Positions 26,634-35,624 of a stretch of DNA of 64,000 nucleotides are shown here, piece by piece. This DNA comes from a virus. How positions within the stretch are numbered: position 1 is the first letter of the stretch; the number at the start of each line of letters is the position of its first letter. Location: positions 19,838 to 83,837 of IMG/VR virus record IMGVR_UViG_3300032220_000872. One strand, given 5' to 3'. The notes beneath the pieces were generated by a model. The model was not told where the DNA came from, searched no databases, and worked only from the letters and a program-made list of their open reading frames with translations. The position numbers and the translations under genes were made by a program.

Positions 26634-27234
26634 TATACAAGACGTTTTATTTTGGATGGATGCTATCAGACAATCTGATGATAGATATCGCACACTGGAA
26701 AGTTTTTGGAAAGGTCAAATCAACAGCAAAGTATGGTTGATTGAACAATTAAAAAAATTACCCAGAGCACACAGTATGGATATTTTAATTTGTGGTGGAT
26801 GGTATGGAGTGATGGCCACACTTTTATTCAACAGTGATCTGTATGTGAACAAAATAACCAGCATGGACATAGACAGCAAGTGTGAAAACACAGCAAACAC
26901 CATGAACAAACAGTATGAAATCGCTGGAAGATTCCGTGCTGTCACTCAAGACATGATGACTTATAAAGATTATGATCGTTATGACATGATTATTAACACA
27001 GTGTGTGAGCATTTGACAACAGAACAATACAATGAATGGTTGAATTTAATACCCAAAGACAAAATTATTGTGTTGCAAAGCAATGACTATGTGATTCCTG
27101 AACATGTGAATCCCATGAAAGATTTAAATCAGTTTGTTTCACAAAGCAAACTGTATCCTATAATGGAACCCAGCGAATTACAAACAGAAAAATACAAAAG
27201 ATTTATGATTGTAGGAAAGAAAAATGAAAAATAA
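26620..27234 (+). CDS. SAM-dependent methyltransferase-like protein, probable TTG start
   Basis: A Rossmann motif (MDILICGGWYGVMATLLF, about residues 53-70) followed by an acidic strand end (ITSMDIDSKC, about 83-92) is the pattern of class I SAM-dependent methyltransferases, although the glycine loop is atypical. The frame has no ATG before codon 13. AGGAG at 26609-26613 lies 6 bases before TTG at 26620, which supports initiation at TTG, overlapping the radical SAM gene by 14 bases. It ends within the start of the next radical SAM gene. Substrate unknown; methylation of a product of the neighbouring enzymes is an inference. Confidence 0.62.
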   Translation: MLKINIQDVLFWMDAIRQSDDRYRTLESFWKGQINSKVWLIEQLKKLPRAHSMDILICGGWYGVMATLLFNSDLYVNKITSMDIDSKCENTANTMNKQYEIAGRFRAVTQDMMTYKDYDRYDMIINTVCEHLTTEQYNEWLNLIPKDKIIVLQSNDYVIPEHVNPMKDLNQFVSQSKLYPIMEPSELQTEKYKRFMIVGKKNEK

Positions 27235-28492
27235 AAGTTGTACATTTTGTATGCATCCATTCACAGGATTGGCCACCAGAGAAGATGGTGCTATCAAGGT
27301 GTGTTGCAGAAGTTTACCCATCAGTAACATACAAAATGAAACCATAGAACAAGCATGGAACAATGAAAAAATGCGTGAAGTGCGACGTCAAGTGTTGAAC
27401 AATGAGCGACCCGATGTGTGTGCACCTTGTTTTGATTTGGAAGATCAAGGAGTGCAAAGTTTGCGACAAAGACACATCAGTGACAATATTCCAGAATCAA
27501 GGATCAATCTTTATCCCACAGCACTGGACAGTTTAAAAGAAGATTACACCATGCCTTTTGAATTGCCCACTATGGAAATTAAAATTAATAACTTGTGTAA
27601 TTTAAAATGTCGTATGTGTAATCCATTGGACAGTACTCAATGGAAAGATTGGAACAGCATAGTGGATCATTACAAGAAAGAAAACAATTACTTGGTCAAA
27701 GCAGTGGAAGATCTTGGTTTGACACAGGCACCACACGTGGATCTTTTCGAAGATAAACCACACTTTTGGGACAATTTAAAAAAACTTATTCCTCATTTTA
27801 AACGTGTGGAGTTTGCTGGTGGTGAACCTCTGATGGATCCCACACATTACAAAATATTAGACCTATTAAGCACCAATGGATCCAACATTGAAATCAAATA
27901 TGCCACCAATGGCACAGTGTTGGGAATCAAAGGTGGAAGAACCATACAAGACTACTGGCCTAAATTCAAAAGTGTGGCAGTGAATGTGAGCATTGACGGA
28001 ATCTTTGACACTTATGAATATATCCGAGGCAATGGCAAGTTTATGGATGTGGTCAACAACATAAAAATAATGAAACAAATACCCACAGTGAGTAGAATAG
28101 TGGGAGCATTCACAGTGCAAGCCAACAATATTATGCAAATAGACCGTGTGATTGATTACTTTTTAAATGATTTGGGCATTGTGTTTTACAGTCACAGAGT
28201 AAACTATCCCCGAGCATTGAGTGCTCAAGTGTTGCCTACAAAATTAAAAAATCAAGTGATAGACAAACTGGAAGCAATGAAACCTCGAATTAAAGATTAT
28301 GCATTGGTCCAACAGCATCCAATATTGGAAAAAATTACTCTACAACAAATACAGGACAACATTAATTTTTTAAAAGCCAGAGATCTTAATCAATACTGGA
28401 TGGATTGTGTGGACTTTAATCGTAAATTAGACATCACAAGAAATCAAGGACCTTTTGAAAAAATAAATCCGGAGTTTGCTGATTATGTTTAA
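27224..28492 (+). CDS. Radical SAM protein with N-terminal twitch-like Cys domain, 422 aa
   Basis: An N-terminal domain has cysteines at residues 6, 9, 27-28, 66 and 69 (CTFCMHPF, then VCCRS, then CAPC), like the SPASM/twitch half placed in front of the core in twitch-type radical SAM proteins. The radical SAM motif CNLKCRMC follows (125, 129, 132), then EFAGGEPLMDP. The minus-strand gene at 30973 has the same reversed order. The substrate is unknown. The gene overlaps its upstream neighbour by eleven bases, and its stop overlaps the next start. Confidence 0.87.
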   Translation: MKNKSCTFCMHPFTGLATREDGAIKVCCRSLPISNIQNETIEQAWNNEKMREVRRQVLNNERPDVCAPCFDLEDQGVQSLRQRHISDNIPESRINLYPTALDSLKEDYTMPFELPTMEIKINNLCNLKCRMCNPLDSTQWKDWNSIVDHYKKENNYLVKAVEDLGLTQAPHVDLFEDKPHFWDNLKKLIPHFKRVEFAGGEPLMDPTHYKILDLLSTNGSNIEIKYATNGTVLGIKGGRTIQDYWPKFKSVAVNVSIDGIFDTYEYIRGNGKFMDVVNNIKIMKQIPTVSRIVGAFTVQANNIMQIDRVIDYFLNDLGIVFYSHRVNYPRALSAQVLPTKLKNQVIDKLEAMKPRIKDYALVQQHPILEKITLQQIQDNINFLKARDLNQYWMDCVDFNRKLDITRNQGPFEKINPEFADYV

Positions 28493-29387
28493 GGTAGAAC
28501 ATTTACATCCTCATATTAGAAACAGTGTCAAAGTGGAATGGAATCTTGGCAAACGATGCAATTTGGATTGCAGCTATTGTCCAGCTGAAATACATGACAA
28601 TCACAGTGAACACACTGATATAAAAATACTGAAACGCACTGTGGACACATTGAGCGTCATACCCAATGTGAGAATCAGTTTGACTGGCGGTGAACCTTGT
28701 GTGCATCCACACATAGAACAGTTATTACAACATGCTAAAAATAAAATTGGTTGGATCAATGTCACCACCAATGGTACCAGAACTGTGGAATTCTACCAAA
28801 ATATTTTGGAAAATTATATCAATCACATTGTGTTCAGTGTGCATTTCGAATCTGATTGGCTGAAGGTGATAAACACAATTATCAAGGTTTACACACAGTC
28901 TGCCAACAAAAATGTTCTAGTGCATATGATGATGCTACCAGGGCGTTTAAAAGACGTTAAAGACGCTTGCAAGGCTCTTTTAGATGCGGGCATACGCTAT
29001 GCATTAAGACCCATACGCTGGACCAAAACACACGATGATTTTGAAGACATGATTCATTACAGTGAAGAAGAGAAAGAATTTTTGGCAGTAAGCAATCACA
29101 CACCACCAAAAAATACTCTTATAGACAACACAGTGGAATGCAATGTGAATGATTTGCTGATCAACAAAACCAATCAATTCCAAGGATGGAGTTGTATGGC
29201 TGGTGTGGAAAGTTTAATGATCAATTGGGATGGTGAAGTTCACCGAGCCACTTGTAGAGTGGGTGGCAGTTTGGGCAACATTTATCAAGACACTTTTATA
29301 AAACCCACAACCTCAGTTGACTGCACTCGCACATGGTGCACTTGTGCTGCAGACATAAACATAACCAAGTTGAACAATGCTGATTGA
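28485..29387 (+). CDS. Radical SAM protein, paralogue family, copy 2
   Basis: CNLDCSYC (cysteines 25, 29 and 32 from the ATG at 28485) and SLTGGEPCVHP define the radical SAM core. The C-terminal part has GWSCMAGVESLMINWDGEV and ends with CTRTWCTCAAD, matching the GW.C.AG....I...G and C....C.C pattern of copies 1, 3 and 4. GGAG at 28471-28474 sits 10 bases before the ATG, inside the preceding gene. The 300-residue length is at the short end of the group. Function unknown; it probably acts with copy 3, which overlaps its end. Confidence 0.87.
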   Translation: MFKVEHLHPHIRNSVKVEWNLGKRCNLDCSYCPAEIHDNHSEHTDIKILKRTVDTLSVIPNVRISLTGGEPCVHPHIEQLLQHAKNKIGWINVTTNGTRTVEFYQNILENYINHIVFSVHFESDWLKVINTIIKVYTQSANKNVLVHMMMLPGRLKDVKDACKALLDAGIRYALRPIRWTKTHDDFEDMIHYSEEEKEFLAVSNHTPPKNTLIDNTVECNVNDLLINKTNQFQGWSCMAGVESLMINWDGEVHRATCRVGGSLGNIYQDTFIKPTTSVDCTRTWCTCAADINITKLNNAD

Positions 29388-30357
29388 AAAAATAGATTAT
29401 AAATTTAAAGAATTTAATCGTGTGCTGCAGATTGAATGGACACTGGGCAACACTTGCAATTACAATTGTTCATACTGCCTGCCCATACTGCACAACAATA
29501 GTTTTCCTTGGATAAACTTGGATGAAAGCAAAACATTCATAGACAAGTTGCACAATCATTACAGCAACCTAGGTATCACAGATTACATTTGGAAATTTGG
29601 TGGAGGTGAACCCACGCTATACAAAGATTTTGCCGAATTGTGTGCCTACATAAATTCCAAATCCAACAATTATATCATACCCATTACCAATGGCAGTAGA
29701 AAATTACACTGGTGGCAGGAGCATGCTAAAAACTTTTTTGCTGTGCATTTCAGCATTCATCCAGAATTTGTGGATCCCAATCACATTGTGGCAGTGTGTG
29801 ATAATTTGATAGAACAAAAAATCGACAGCATCTGTCATGTGATGATGAAGCCCAACGATTGGAATAAATGTTTGGAAATAGTAGAAGTATTAAAAAACAG
29901 TCAACACAAACAATGGGGCATACAAGCCAAGCCTTTACATCACACTTGGGAATCAGACACTGCAGAAGAAAGAGATTTATATCCTTACACTGCAGAACAA
30001 AAACAAATTTTTCAAGCTCCTATCAGAGCACAAAGCAGAATCAGTCCAAGAGTGGATTCTAAATTGAATAGAGACATGTACATGGTCACTGAGGAAGGCA
30101 TCAAAGATTTTGATCCTTATTGGGCAGTCACTCATGACATTGTGGACTGGAGTGGGTTCAAATGCGACGCAGGCATCAATAGAATATACATAAATTATGA
30201 CAAACGTATGTATTTGGGAGCAGGCTGTAGAGTTGAATTAAATAATTTTGTTGGAAAAAAATACAATGAAGAATTTGAATTTCCCACAAAATCAATCATT
30301 TGTAATCAAAGGAGATGTGTATGTATCGCGGACGTGCAGGTGCCCAAAAACAGATAG
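29377..30357 (+). CDS. Radical SAM protein, paralogue family, copy 3
   Basis: The core motif CNYNCSYC is at residues 27, 31 and 34, followed by WKFGGGEPTLYKDF, nearly the same phrase as in copy 1 (GGEPTAYKDF). The C-terminal domain carries GFKCDAGINRIYINYDKRM and CNQRRCVCIAD, as expected for an auxiliary cluster. The start overlaps the upstream stop, and the 3' end overlaps the SGNH-like gene by 37 bases, so its last codons carry that gene's ribosome-binding site. Radical chemistry is certain from the motifs; the substrate is not. Confidence 0.87.
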   Translation: MLIEKIDYKFKEFNRVLQIEWTLGNTCNYNCSYCLPILHNNSFPWINLDESKTFIDKLHNHYSNLGITDYIWKFGGGEPTLYKDFAELCAYINSKSNNYIIPITNGSRKLHWWQEHAKNFFAVHFSIHPEFVDPNHIVAVCDNLIEQKIDSICHVMMKPNDWNKCLEIVEVLKNSQHKQWGIQAKPLHHTWESDTAEERDLYPYTAEQKQIFQAPIRAQSRISPRVDSKLNRDMYMVTEEGIKDFDPYWAVTHDIVDWSGFKCDAGINRIYINYDKRMYLGAGCRVELNNFVGKKYNEEFEFPTKSIICNQRRCVCIADVQVPKNR

Positions 30358-31007
30358 GATTTTTTGGAGATAGTTTTTGTTCCTATGCTGAAAAACACAA
30401 TTGGATGGGACAATTAGCAGATCATTTTGACAGCAAAGTTGTACATAACGGTATAGGTGGATCCAGTTACTGGACCACTGTGATAGACTACACAAAAAAC
30501 TTTGATCAATACAAAAATTTAGATTACACAGTGTTCTGCTGGACCGAACCTTACAGAATATATCATCACAAAGGAGATTTTACAGGTCCTAAAGCATACA
30601 AAAAAGACGATCCTAGATCTAAAGCAGCACAGATGTACATAGAACATTTGCGTGATTGGAACAAAGAAAGGATGGAATTCACAGCCACAGCATATTGGTT
30701 GGATCATGAATATCTCAGCAAAGTGTCTGGAAAAATCATACACCTTTGGAGTTTTGGAGATATACGCATACATGATTGGCCCAAAGCAGAATTAAAAGAC
30801 ATTAAATTTTTACATGATTGGAAACACGGAGTGGAGATGCGTACACCTTTGTTTTATATCAGTTGTAGAACAGATTCTTTTAGACACAAATTTGAAAATC
30901 ACTGGTTGAATGATATATTTCATTTCACAGTGAATCACATGGGACCAGAAGGTGATGCCTGGGTGTTTAAGGCTATAAAAGATGTGCTAACTCAGGAAAA
31001 ATTTTAG
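30321..31007 (+). CDS. SGNH/GDSL hydrolase-like protein, 228 aa
   Basis: The N-terminus has GFFGDSFCSYA, the block I Gly-Asp-Ser of SGNH hydrolases, followed by NGIGGSSYW (block II glycine). A His near the C-terminus (NHMGPEGDAW) could complete the active site. The family includes esterases, lipases and acyl-sugar deacetylases. I chose the ATG at 30321 because AAAGGAG ends six bases before it; the ATG at 30315 directly abuts that site. It is the last gene of the first accessory operon and converges with the minus-strand radical SAM gene, overlapping it by 35 bases. Confidence 0.65.
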   Translation: MYRGRAGAQKQIGFFGDSFCSYAEKHNWMGQLADHFDSKVVHNGIGGSSYWTTVIDYTKNFDQYKNLDYTVFCWTEPYRIYHHKGDFTGPKAYKKDDPRSKAAQMYIEHLRDWNKERMEFTATAYWLDHEYLSKVSGKIIHLWSFGDIRIHDWPKAELKDIKFLHDWKHGVEMRTPLFYISCRTDSFRHKFENHWLNDIFHFTVNHMGPEGDAWVFKAIKDVLTQEKF

Positions 31008-32391
31008 CAGCACTCAATCCTCTGATAGCGTCCAATTTATTCACGTACTCTTTGAATCCAGGCAGCAGTCTAGAATTATCTTTGGCTTCCATGTGCATCA
31101 ACACTGCTTCCCAACGTCTCCATCCATAAGGATTAGTTTTCCAAAAATCATCGTCCTGTCTATAATTGTGCCTCAACCAATCTTTAAAATCCATAAACAG
31201 TTCTCTTATTTGTTGTTTGTCTTCTCGGGGTAATATTTGTATGCTTAAAAAAGTTGGTATGTATAATAAATGCATGTTAACCAATCCACCACCCATTTGT
31301 ACTCCACCAGGCACTGTGCCCACATTTAATTTTTTAAATCCGCTCTGTATTTTCCATTTCATAAAATCAGGCAAGTGTTTGATATTGAAAATTTGTATGG
31401 CAGTGGCTAAACTCACTTGTATGTTGTCAGGAGTATTGTCCAACATGTGTAAATTTTTTTCCACTGTGGCCCATTGTGTGGGAAAACGTATGTATTCATC
31501 ACGCTGATGTGTGGCGTCCATGCTCACAGCAAATTTAACTTTTTTAAATTTACTCCATAACTGGATTAAATCTTCATCCACTAATATACCATTGGAATTG
31601 TAACGCAACAATATACGATCTTGATAACCTTGACGTATGATTTCTTCAATAAATGTTTTATGCTCTTTGATCATCAGTGGTTCGCCACCAGCAAAATACA
31701 CCTGTTTTAAATTGGGTATCTGACGGTACATCTCCTGCCAGAATGTGTCCTTCTCATGCCAGAAGTTGTTGAATTCTTTGCGATCCCATTGGATTTGATC
31801 TTTGACTTCTTTGTTTTGTAATTGTGGCATCAGTTGTTGCCAGTCATTCACCCATTTGCTGCTGTCGTGTGGAGAACACATCACACATTTGATATTACAA
31901 GTGTGTCCCAAACGCAGATCCAAATACAATAATTTTTCAGGCACTGTGCCATCTTCTTTGGTCTGTCGTATCAGTTCAGGCACGTCCACACCATCACGAT
32001 ACCAAGTGCCAGTCTCCCAAATTCTTTTGCTCACCACTCCCACACGTTCTTCATCAAAACACTTGCGACAACTGGCAGGTATCTCGCCTTTCAGCATGGT
32101 GGTACGCACACTTTTCATATAATCATTGTTCCAAGCGCTCATGGGAGTATCCACTCCAAAGTTGGCAGGTGTGCCATCTTCTTTTTTAATAATACCCACT
32201 GTGTGATCTGATCCAGCACCACTGGCGTTGGCTGAACAACACAGCCTCATGTCACCATTGGGCCTGGTGGCAAAATGTATCCAAGGCAATATGCAATAGG
32301 TGGGTGTGCCTGTGACAGATTCTATTTCTCTCTGCCATTTGCCCAGTTGTGAATCTTCTGGATTCATCCAATATTCATTATGATCTGACAC
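30973..32391 (-). CDS. Radical SAM protein with N-terminal twitch-like Cys domain, 472 aa
   Basis: This protein has the same reversed layout as the gene at 27224: an N-terminal Cys domain (YCILPWIHFATRPNGDMRLCC, then CRKC), then the core CNIKCVMC (165, 169, 172) and YFAGGEPLMI. It is about 50 residues longer. Translation starts at GTG (32389-32391), the only suitable start, overlapping the QueC-like gene by 14 bases. It is the last gene of a three-gene minus-strand operon (34238 to 30973). Confidence 0.86.
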   Translation of the reverse strand: MSDHNEYWMNPEDSQLGKWQREIESVTGTPTYCILPWIHFATRPNGDMRLCCSANASGAGSDHTVGIIKKEDGTPANFGVDTPMSAWNNDYMKSVRTTMLKGEIPASCRKCFDEERVGVVSKRIWETGTWYRDGVDVPELIRQTKEDGTVPEKLLYLDLRLGHTCNIKCVMCSPHDSSKWVNDWQQLMPQLQNKEVKDQIQWDRKEFNNFWHEKDTFWQEMYRQIPNLKQVYFAGGEPLMIKEHKTFIEEIIRQGYQDRILLRYNSNGILVDEDLIQLWSKFKKVKFAVSMDATHQRDEYIRFPTQWATVEKNLHMLDNTPDNIQVSLATAIQIFNIKHLPDFMKWKIQSGFKKLNVGTVPGGVQMGGGLVNMHLLYIPTFLSIQILPREDKQQIRELFMDFKDWLRHNYRQDDDFWKTNPYGWRRWEAVLMHMEAKDNSRLLPGFKEYVNKLDAIRGLSAAKIFPELAHLL

Positions 32392-33199
32392 TGTCTACTC
32401 CCCATTGTCGCTCTTGACACCAAAAACATTTTCCACACACAGGCACGGGCTGCCCTGGCACATAAGTCCTGTAGTCCAAGTCTCCAAAGATTTCAGGTGA
32501 TGTGTCACGGTCACCTTCACAACTGCGAGTGAGATTGAATAGGTCCATTATGCCTAATTTTTTGTATTGGGCAACTATCCAATCTTTCTGCACATAAGTG
32601 AAAGGGTGACAAGCATAGCCGCCCATGTGTGCTTTGATTAATCTGTCCAGCACTGTGTCAGATAATGTGTCGAGCAACACATCTCTGTCAGTGAGACGAT
32701 GATCAAATTCTTTATCGGGATTCTTGGTCACTCCACAGTACCAAGCATCTAATTTTTTTGTGTGAGCCACATATTCAGCATGTGCTCTTAACTCTATTTG
32801 ATTACCACTCTTTAATCTACCGTATTCATCCACAATGGTAGGTCCTTTTGATCCCCATTCTAATTCAGGAGCAATGAAATTTTCGTGTCTTTTAAATTTT
32901 ATGCTTTTAAATTCATCAGTCAACCAATCATAAACTTCCATACTGTTGTGACGTTGCCAAGGTCTGGTTTTCCAACATCTAACATTGGTAATAATATGAA
33001 CAGTGATATTCAATTGATTTTTTACAATCAAATCGCACAGCAGATATGCCATTAGAGCACTGTCAGCACCACCACTCACACTGACGCCAATATTTTTCCA
33101 TTGGCTGGACAAAGGAAAATACACATCATCAATGAGATGCAGTATGTTTTTGAATACACTGGTTTCGTAAATTGTTTTTAATTGTGCTGTGTTACTCAT
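32378..33199 (-). CDS. queC: QueC-like PP-loop ATPase (7-cyano-7-deazaguanine synthase family)
   Basis: The PP-loop SGGADS is at residues 42-47 of a 273-residue protein. The C-terminus has SCEGD and then CGKCFWCQER, the four-cysteine zinc site that marks QueC (in E. coli TCYNG, then CGHCAACNLR), preceded by LGIMDLFNLTRS, as in the enzyme. QueC converts 7-carboxy-7-deazaguanine to preQ0 with ATP and ammonia. It is longer than bacterial QueC (about 230) and lies among radical SAM genes, 21 kb from QueE, FolE and QueD, so a related amide- or nitrile-forming reaction on another substrate is possible. The start at 33199 overlaps the upstream gene by eight bases. Confidence 0.65.
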   Translation of the reverse strand: MSNTAQLKTIYETSVFKNILHLIDDVYFPLSSQWKNIGVSVSGGADSALMAYLLCDLIVKNQLNITVHIITNVRCWKTRPWQRHNSMEVYDWLTDEFKSIKFKRHENFIAPELEWGSKGPTIVDEYGRLKSGNQIELRAHAEYVAHTKKLDAWYCGVTKNPDKEFDHRLTDRDVLLDTLSDTVLDRLIKAHMGGYACHPFTYVQKDWIVAQYKKLGIMDLFNLTRSCEGDRDTSPEIFGDLDYRTYVPGQPVPVCGKCFWCQERQWGVDSVRS

Positions 33200-34238
33200 A
33201 AATTTTTTTATTACAGTTGATTTCGGGTTGACATTTGCAACGTTCTCTTTCGCAGATTGTGGGCACAATATCAGGGTAAAAGTTATCAGTAAAATCATGG
33301 TTAAACAGATTGAATGAACGATTCAAATTATAAAGACGATTGCCACAAGAACCTTTGATCAATCCATGTTTGTCGATCTGTATGGTGTCTACACCCACGT
33401 TACATTGCCATCCTTTAAAATTGTTCATACCATTTAATGAAAGATAATTTTGCAATACTCTTTTCTTTTTCTTATTGTTAAAATGCAATGTGGGAGTGGA
33501 ATTAAATTTTTCAAATCTTCTTTTTTTCCAGTTAAACAGTTCAAAAAATGATGGATTTCTTTTGTTACAATCACTGAGATATTTCTTTTGTTCTTCATTG
33601 TAATTTACGGTGCTGTGATAAATTTCTAATACATTTATGGCCCATTTTTTTCGGCTGGATTTTAACTGCTCCACTATGGCCACACATTTATCCCAAGCAT
33701 GTGGATCCATCAGCACGTTAGCATCCACGCTGACTCCTTTTTTGTACAACAGATCTGCCACAGCAACAATATGTGGCACGTCCACTCTTTCATGATGACA
33801 GCTCAGCATCACAATGTCATTGTAATGACCATATTCTTCCCACCATCTCAGTGTGCGTGATCCATTGGTGCTCATGCTGATCAAACAGTTGAATTGTTCT
33901 TTGAAATATTTGGTAAATTCTCCAAAATCTTTCCATATGGTTGGTTCACCTCCTATGAGGTGCAGATAGAAATCTTTTTTGCCAATATTTTTTTTGTAAT
34001 GTTCAATGAGATGGGAAAGATTCTTTTTGATCATTTCAAGATTGGGCCAACCATGTGTGCCTTCATTGGATCCAGGAAAACAATACCAACACTTGTAATT
34101 GCATCTGTTGCTGAGGAATAACTCTATCCTAAAACTATCTTTTTTTTGGTTGCTCTGTATTCTAATTAACTGTTCAGATGATTGGCCATCACTGGCTGAT
34201 GATACATCACTGGAATTTGACTGCTCGAAATTGGACAT
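33192..34238 (-). CDS. Radical SAM protein, paralogue family, copy 4
   Basis: CNYKCWYC (46, 50 and 53 from the ATG at 34238) and LIGGEPTIWKDF match copies 1-3, as do GWQCNVGVDTIQIDKHG and the C-terminal CERERCKCQPE. It differs by a Ser-rich N-terminal extension of about 30 residues. An alternative ATG at 34277 would place the start upstream of the predicted promoter. It opens the minus-strand operon with the QueC-like and twitch-type genes. The shared GW.C..G and C.C features suggest it acts on the same class of substrate as the plus-strand copies. Confidence 0.86.
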   Translation of the reverse strand: MSNFEQSNSSDVSSASDGQSSEQLIRIQSNQKKDSFRIELFLSNRCNYKCWYCFPGSNEGTHGWPNLEMIKKNLSHLIEHYKKNIGKKDFYLHLIGGEPTIWKDFGEFTKYFKEQFNCLISMSTNGSRTLRWWEEYGHYNDIVMLSCHHERVDVPHIVAVADLLYKKGVSVDANVLMDPHAWDKCVAIVEQLKSSRKKWAINVLEIYHSTVNYNEEQKKYLSDCNKRNPSFFELFNWKKRRFEKFNSTPTLHFNNKKKKRVLQNYLSLNGMNNFKGWQCNVGVDTIQIDKHGLIKGSCGNRLYNLNRSFNLFNHDFTDNFYPDIVPTICERERCKCQPEINCNKKIYE

Positions 34239-34251
34239 AGTATGGACAGAG

Positions 34252-34259
34252 TATTTATC
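34252..34259 (-). promoter_or_regulatory. Late-type promoter octamer GATAAATA (minus strand)
   Basis: The octamer lies 13 bases before the ATG at 34238 and 28 bases from an identical octamer on the plus strand (34288-34295), making a divergent late-promoter pair in a 62-base gap. No Shine-Dalgarno sequence is seen before the ATG. Confidence 0.5.
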
Positions 34260-34287
34260 GTAATTAAATACCCACATAATATTTTGC

Positions 34288-34295
34288 GATAAATA
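34288..34295 (+). promoter_or_regulatory. Late-type promoter octamer GATAAATA (plus strand)
   Basis: The octamer ends five bases before the ATG at 34301, with no ribosome-binding site. It is one half of a divergent pair with 34252-34259. A transcript starting 5-7 bases downstream would be essentially leaderless. Confidence 0.5.
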
Positions 34296-34300
34296 TCAAT

Positions 34301-34996
34301 ATGCTCCAAAAATTAGATGTCAAATTTTCATCAGATGACATTTTGAAAACTCTCACAAACATTCATTTGGAACAAGATTCAGAAGATCTTATGCACAAAA
34401 TTGAGATCAATGCTCCCAGCGGAAATTGGTTTTACGATCCTTGGCATTTAAAAACGGAATTTCAAAATACCAATTTAATTTCATTGTTTGATCAATTGGG
34501 ACCAGTGGGTCAAGCAAGAATAGTGATGATCAAACCCGGTTGTAATTACACAGCCCATGCAGATATAGACGACAGATATCATATCAATCTGCAGGGTGAA
34601 CACAGTTATTTGATTGACTTGGACAATACAAAAATGTATCCTACATTGGTGGACAATTATTGTTATCTTATGGACACATCACGCATACACACTGCCGTAA
34701 ATTTTGGTTATTTAGATAGAATTCAATTGGTCATAAGGAAATTACTGAACAGAAGTCAGTTACAAAATCCAACACATGTTAAAATTAAAGCCATAGATGC
34801 ACCTTATAATTTAAGATATCTTTTTGATCAAACTTTTTCTATTTGGTTAAACAAAGCAAATAAGAAAAAAATTATTGATAACTTTAAACCAATCACAGAT
34901 GAAGAAATAGATCTTGATTTGGAACGAGAATATTTGGAAGAATTAAAAAACATTTCTTTGAATTGTGGATTTAAAGTTGAGATCAATCATGATTGA
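34301..34996 (+). CDS. Aspartyl/asparaginyl beta-hydroxylase-like protein, 231 aa
   Basis: The middle of the protein has an AspH/cupin-like iron site: HADIDDRYH (H86, D88 or D90), then SRIHTAVNFGYLDRIQLVI with H130 and R140. In AspH-type 2-oxoglutarate oxygenases the histidines hold Fe(II) and the arginine binds 2-oxoglutarate. The C-terminal 80 residues are charged and helical. It opens the plus-strand operon running to 38045 and overlaps the kinase-like gene that follows. Hydroxylation of a protein or small molecule is inferred; the substrate is unknown. Confidence 0.62.
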   Translation: MLQKLDVKFSSDDILKTLTNIHLEQDSEDLMHKIEINAPSGNWFYDPWHLKTEFQNTNLISLFDQLGPVGQARIVMIKPGCNYTAHADIDDRYHINLQGEHSYLIDLDNTKMYPTLVDNYCYLMDTSRIHTAVNFGYLDRIQLVIRKLLNRSQLQNPTHVKIKAIDAPYNLRYLFDQTFSIWLNKANKKKIIDNFKPITDEEIDLDLEREYLEELKNISLNCGFKVEINHD

Positions 34997-35624
34997 ATAT
35001 TGGAATAATTTTTATAAACATGAATTAGGCACATTAGCCATTGCCAACATGGTGTATGAGCCATTGATTAATCCTGACAAAGATATATTTAAAATGAATT
35101 TTAACAGTAATCAATATTTTGTTAATCCCAATATGACGGATGACTTTAGACAAAATTGGTTTTCAAGAGAAATCAATTATATAGAAAAATTAAAACACAA
35201 ATCATATGCTCCTGAAATCAACAACATTGATCACAGAAATAGAACTGTGGAATTCAAATGGTATGATCGTAGTCTAAGCAAACTCATACACACAGGCGAA
35301 ATATTCGCAGTGCCCAACTGGCAACAACAGATCAAAGATATTTTGTTAGACTTATTGTCAATGAATATACGCAAATCTAATTTGTATCCACACACATTTT
35401 ATTTGGATGATAAAAACAAAGTTCGCATAATGGATCTTTACGGTTGTACCTGTGACGAAGATAGATACGTGTCCAAAGAATTGTTGACTTCCATATTGTT
35501 TGATCCCACCCATCCTAGATTTGCTCAAAGTCTTGTGGGTGAATTATATGACACATTTAAATTGTATGAATTAACTGTGAAACTGAATTATGGCAATTGG
35601 CCAGGAGATTTTTTAAATGCTTGA
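34989..35624 (+). CDS. Kinase-like phage protein, 211 aa, paralogue of 44145
   Basis: It resembles the gene at 44145 in order and content (NWQQQIKDILLDLL, then NLYPHTFYLDD, then RIMDLYGCT). Those blocks sit where kinase folds have the catalytic loop and the DFG-like metal site (NLYPHTF, then MDLY), but the catalytic Asp of the loop is not evident, so it may be inactive or a scaffold. This assignment comes from pattern reading alone. The ATG at 34989 overlaps the upstream stop. Its 3' end overlaps the next start and carries that gene's AGGAG site. Confidence 0.5.
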   Translation: MIEYWNNFYKHELGTLAIANMVYEPLINPDKDIFKMNFNSNQYFVNPNMTDDFRQNWFSREINYIEKLKHKSYAPEINNIDHRNRTVEFKWYDRSLSKLIHTGEIFAVPNWQQQIKDILLDLLSMNIRKSNLYPHTFYLDDKNKVRIMDLYGCTCDEDRYVSKELLTSILFDPTHPRFAQSLVGELYDTFKLYELTVKLNYGNWPGDFLNA

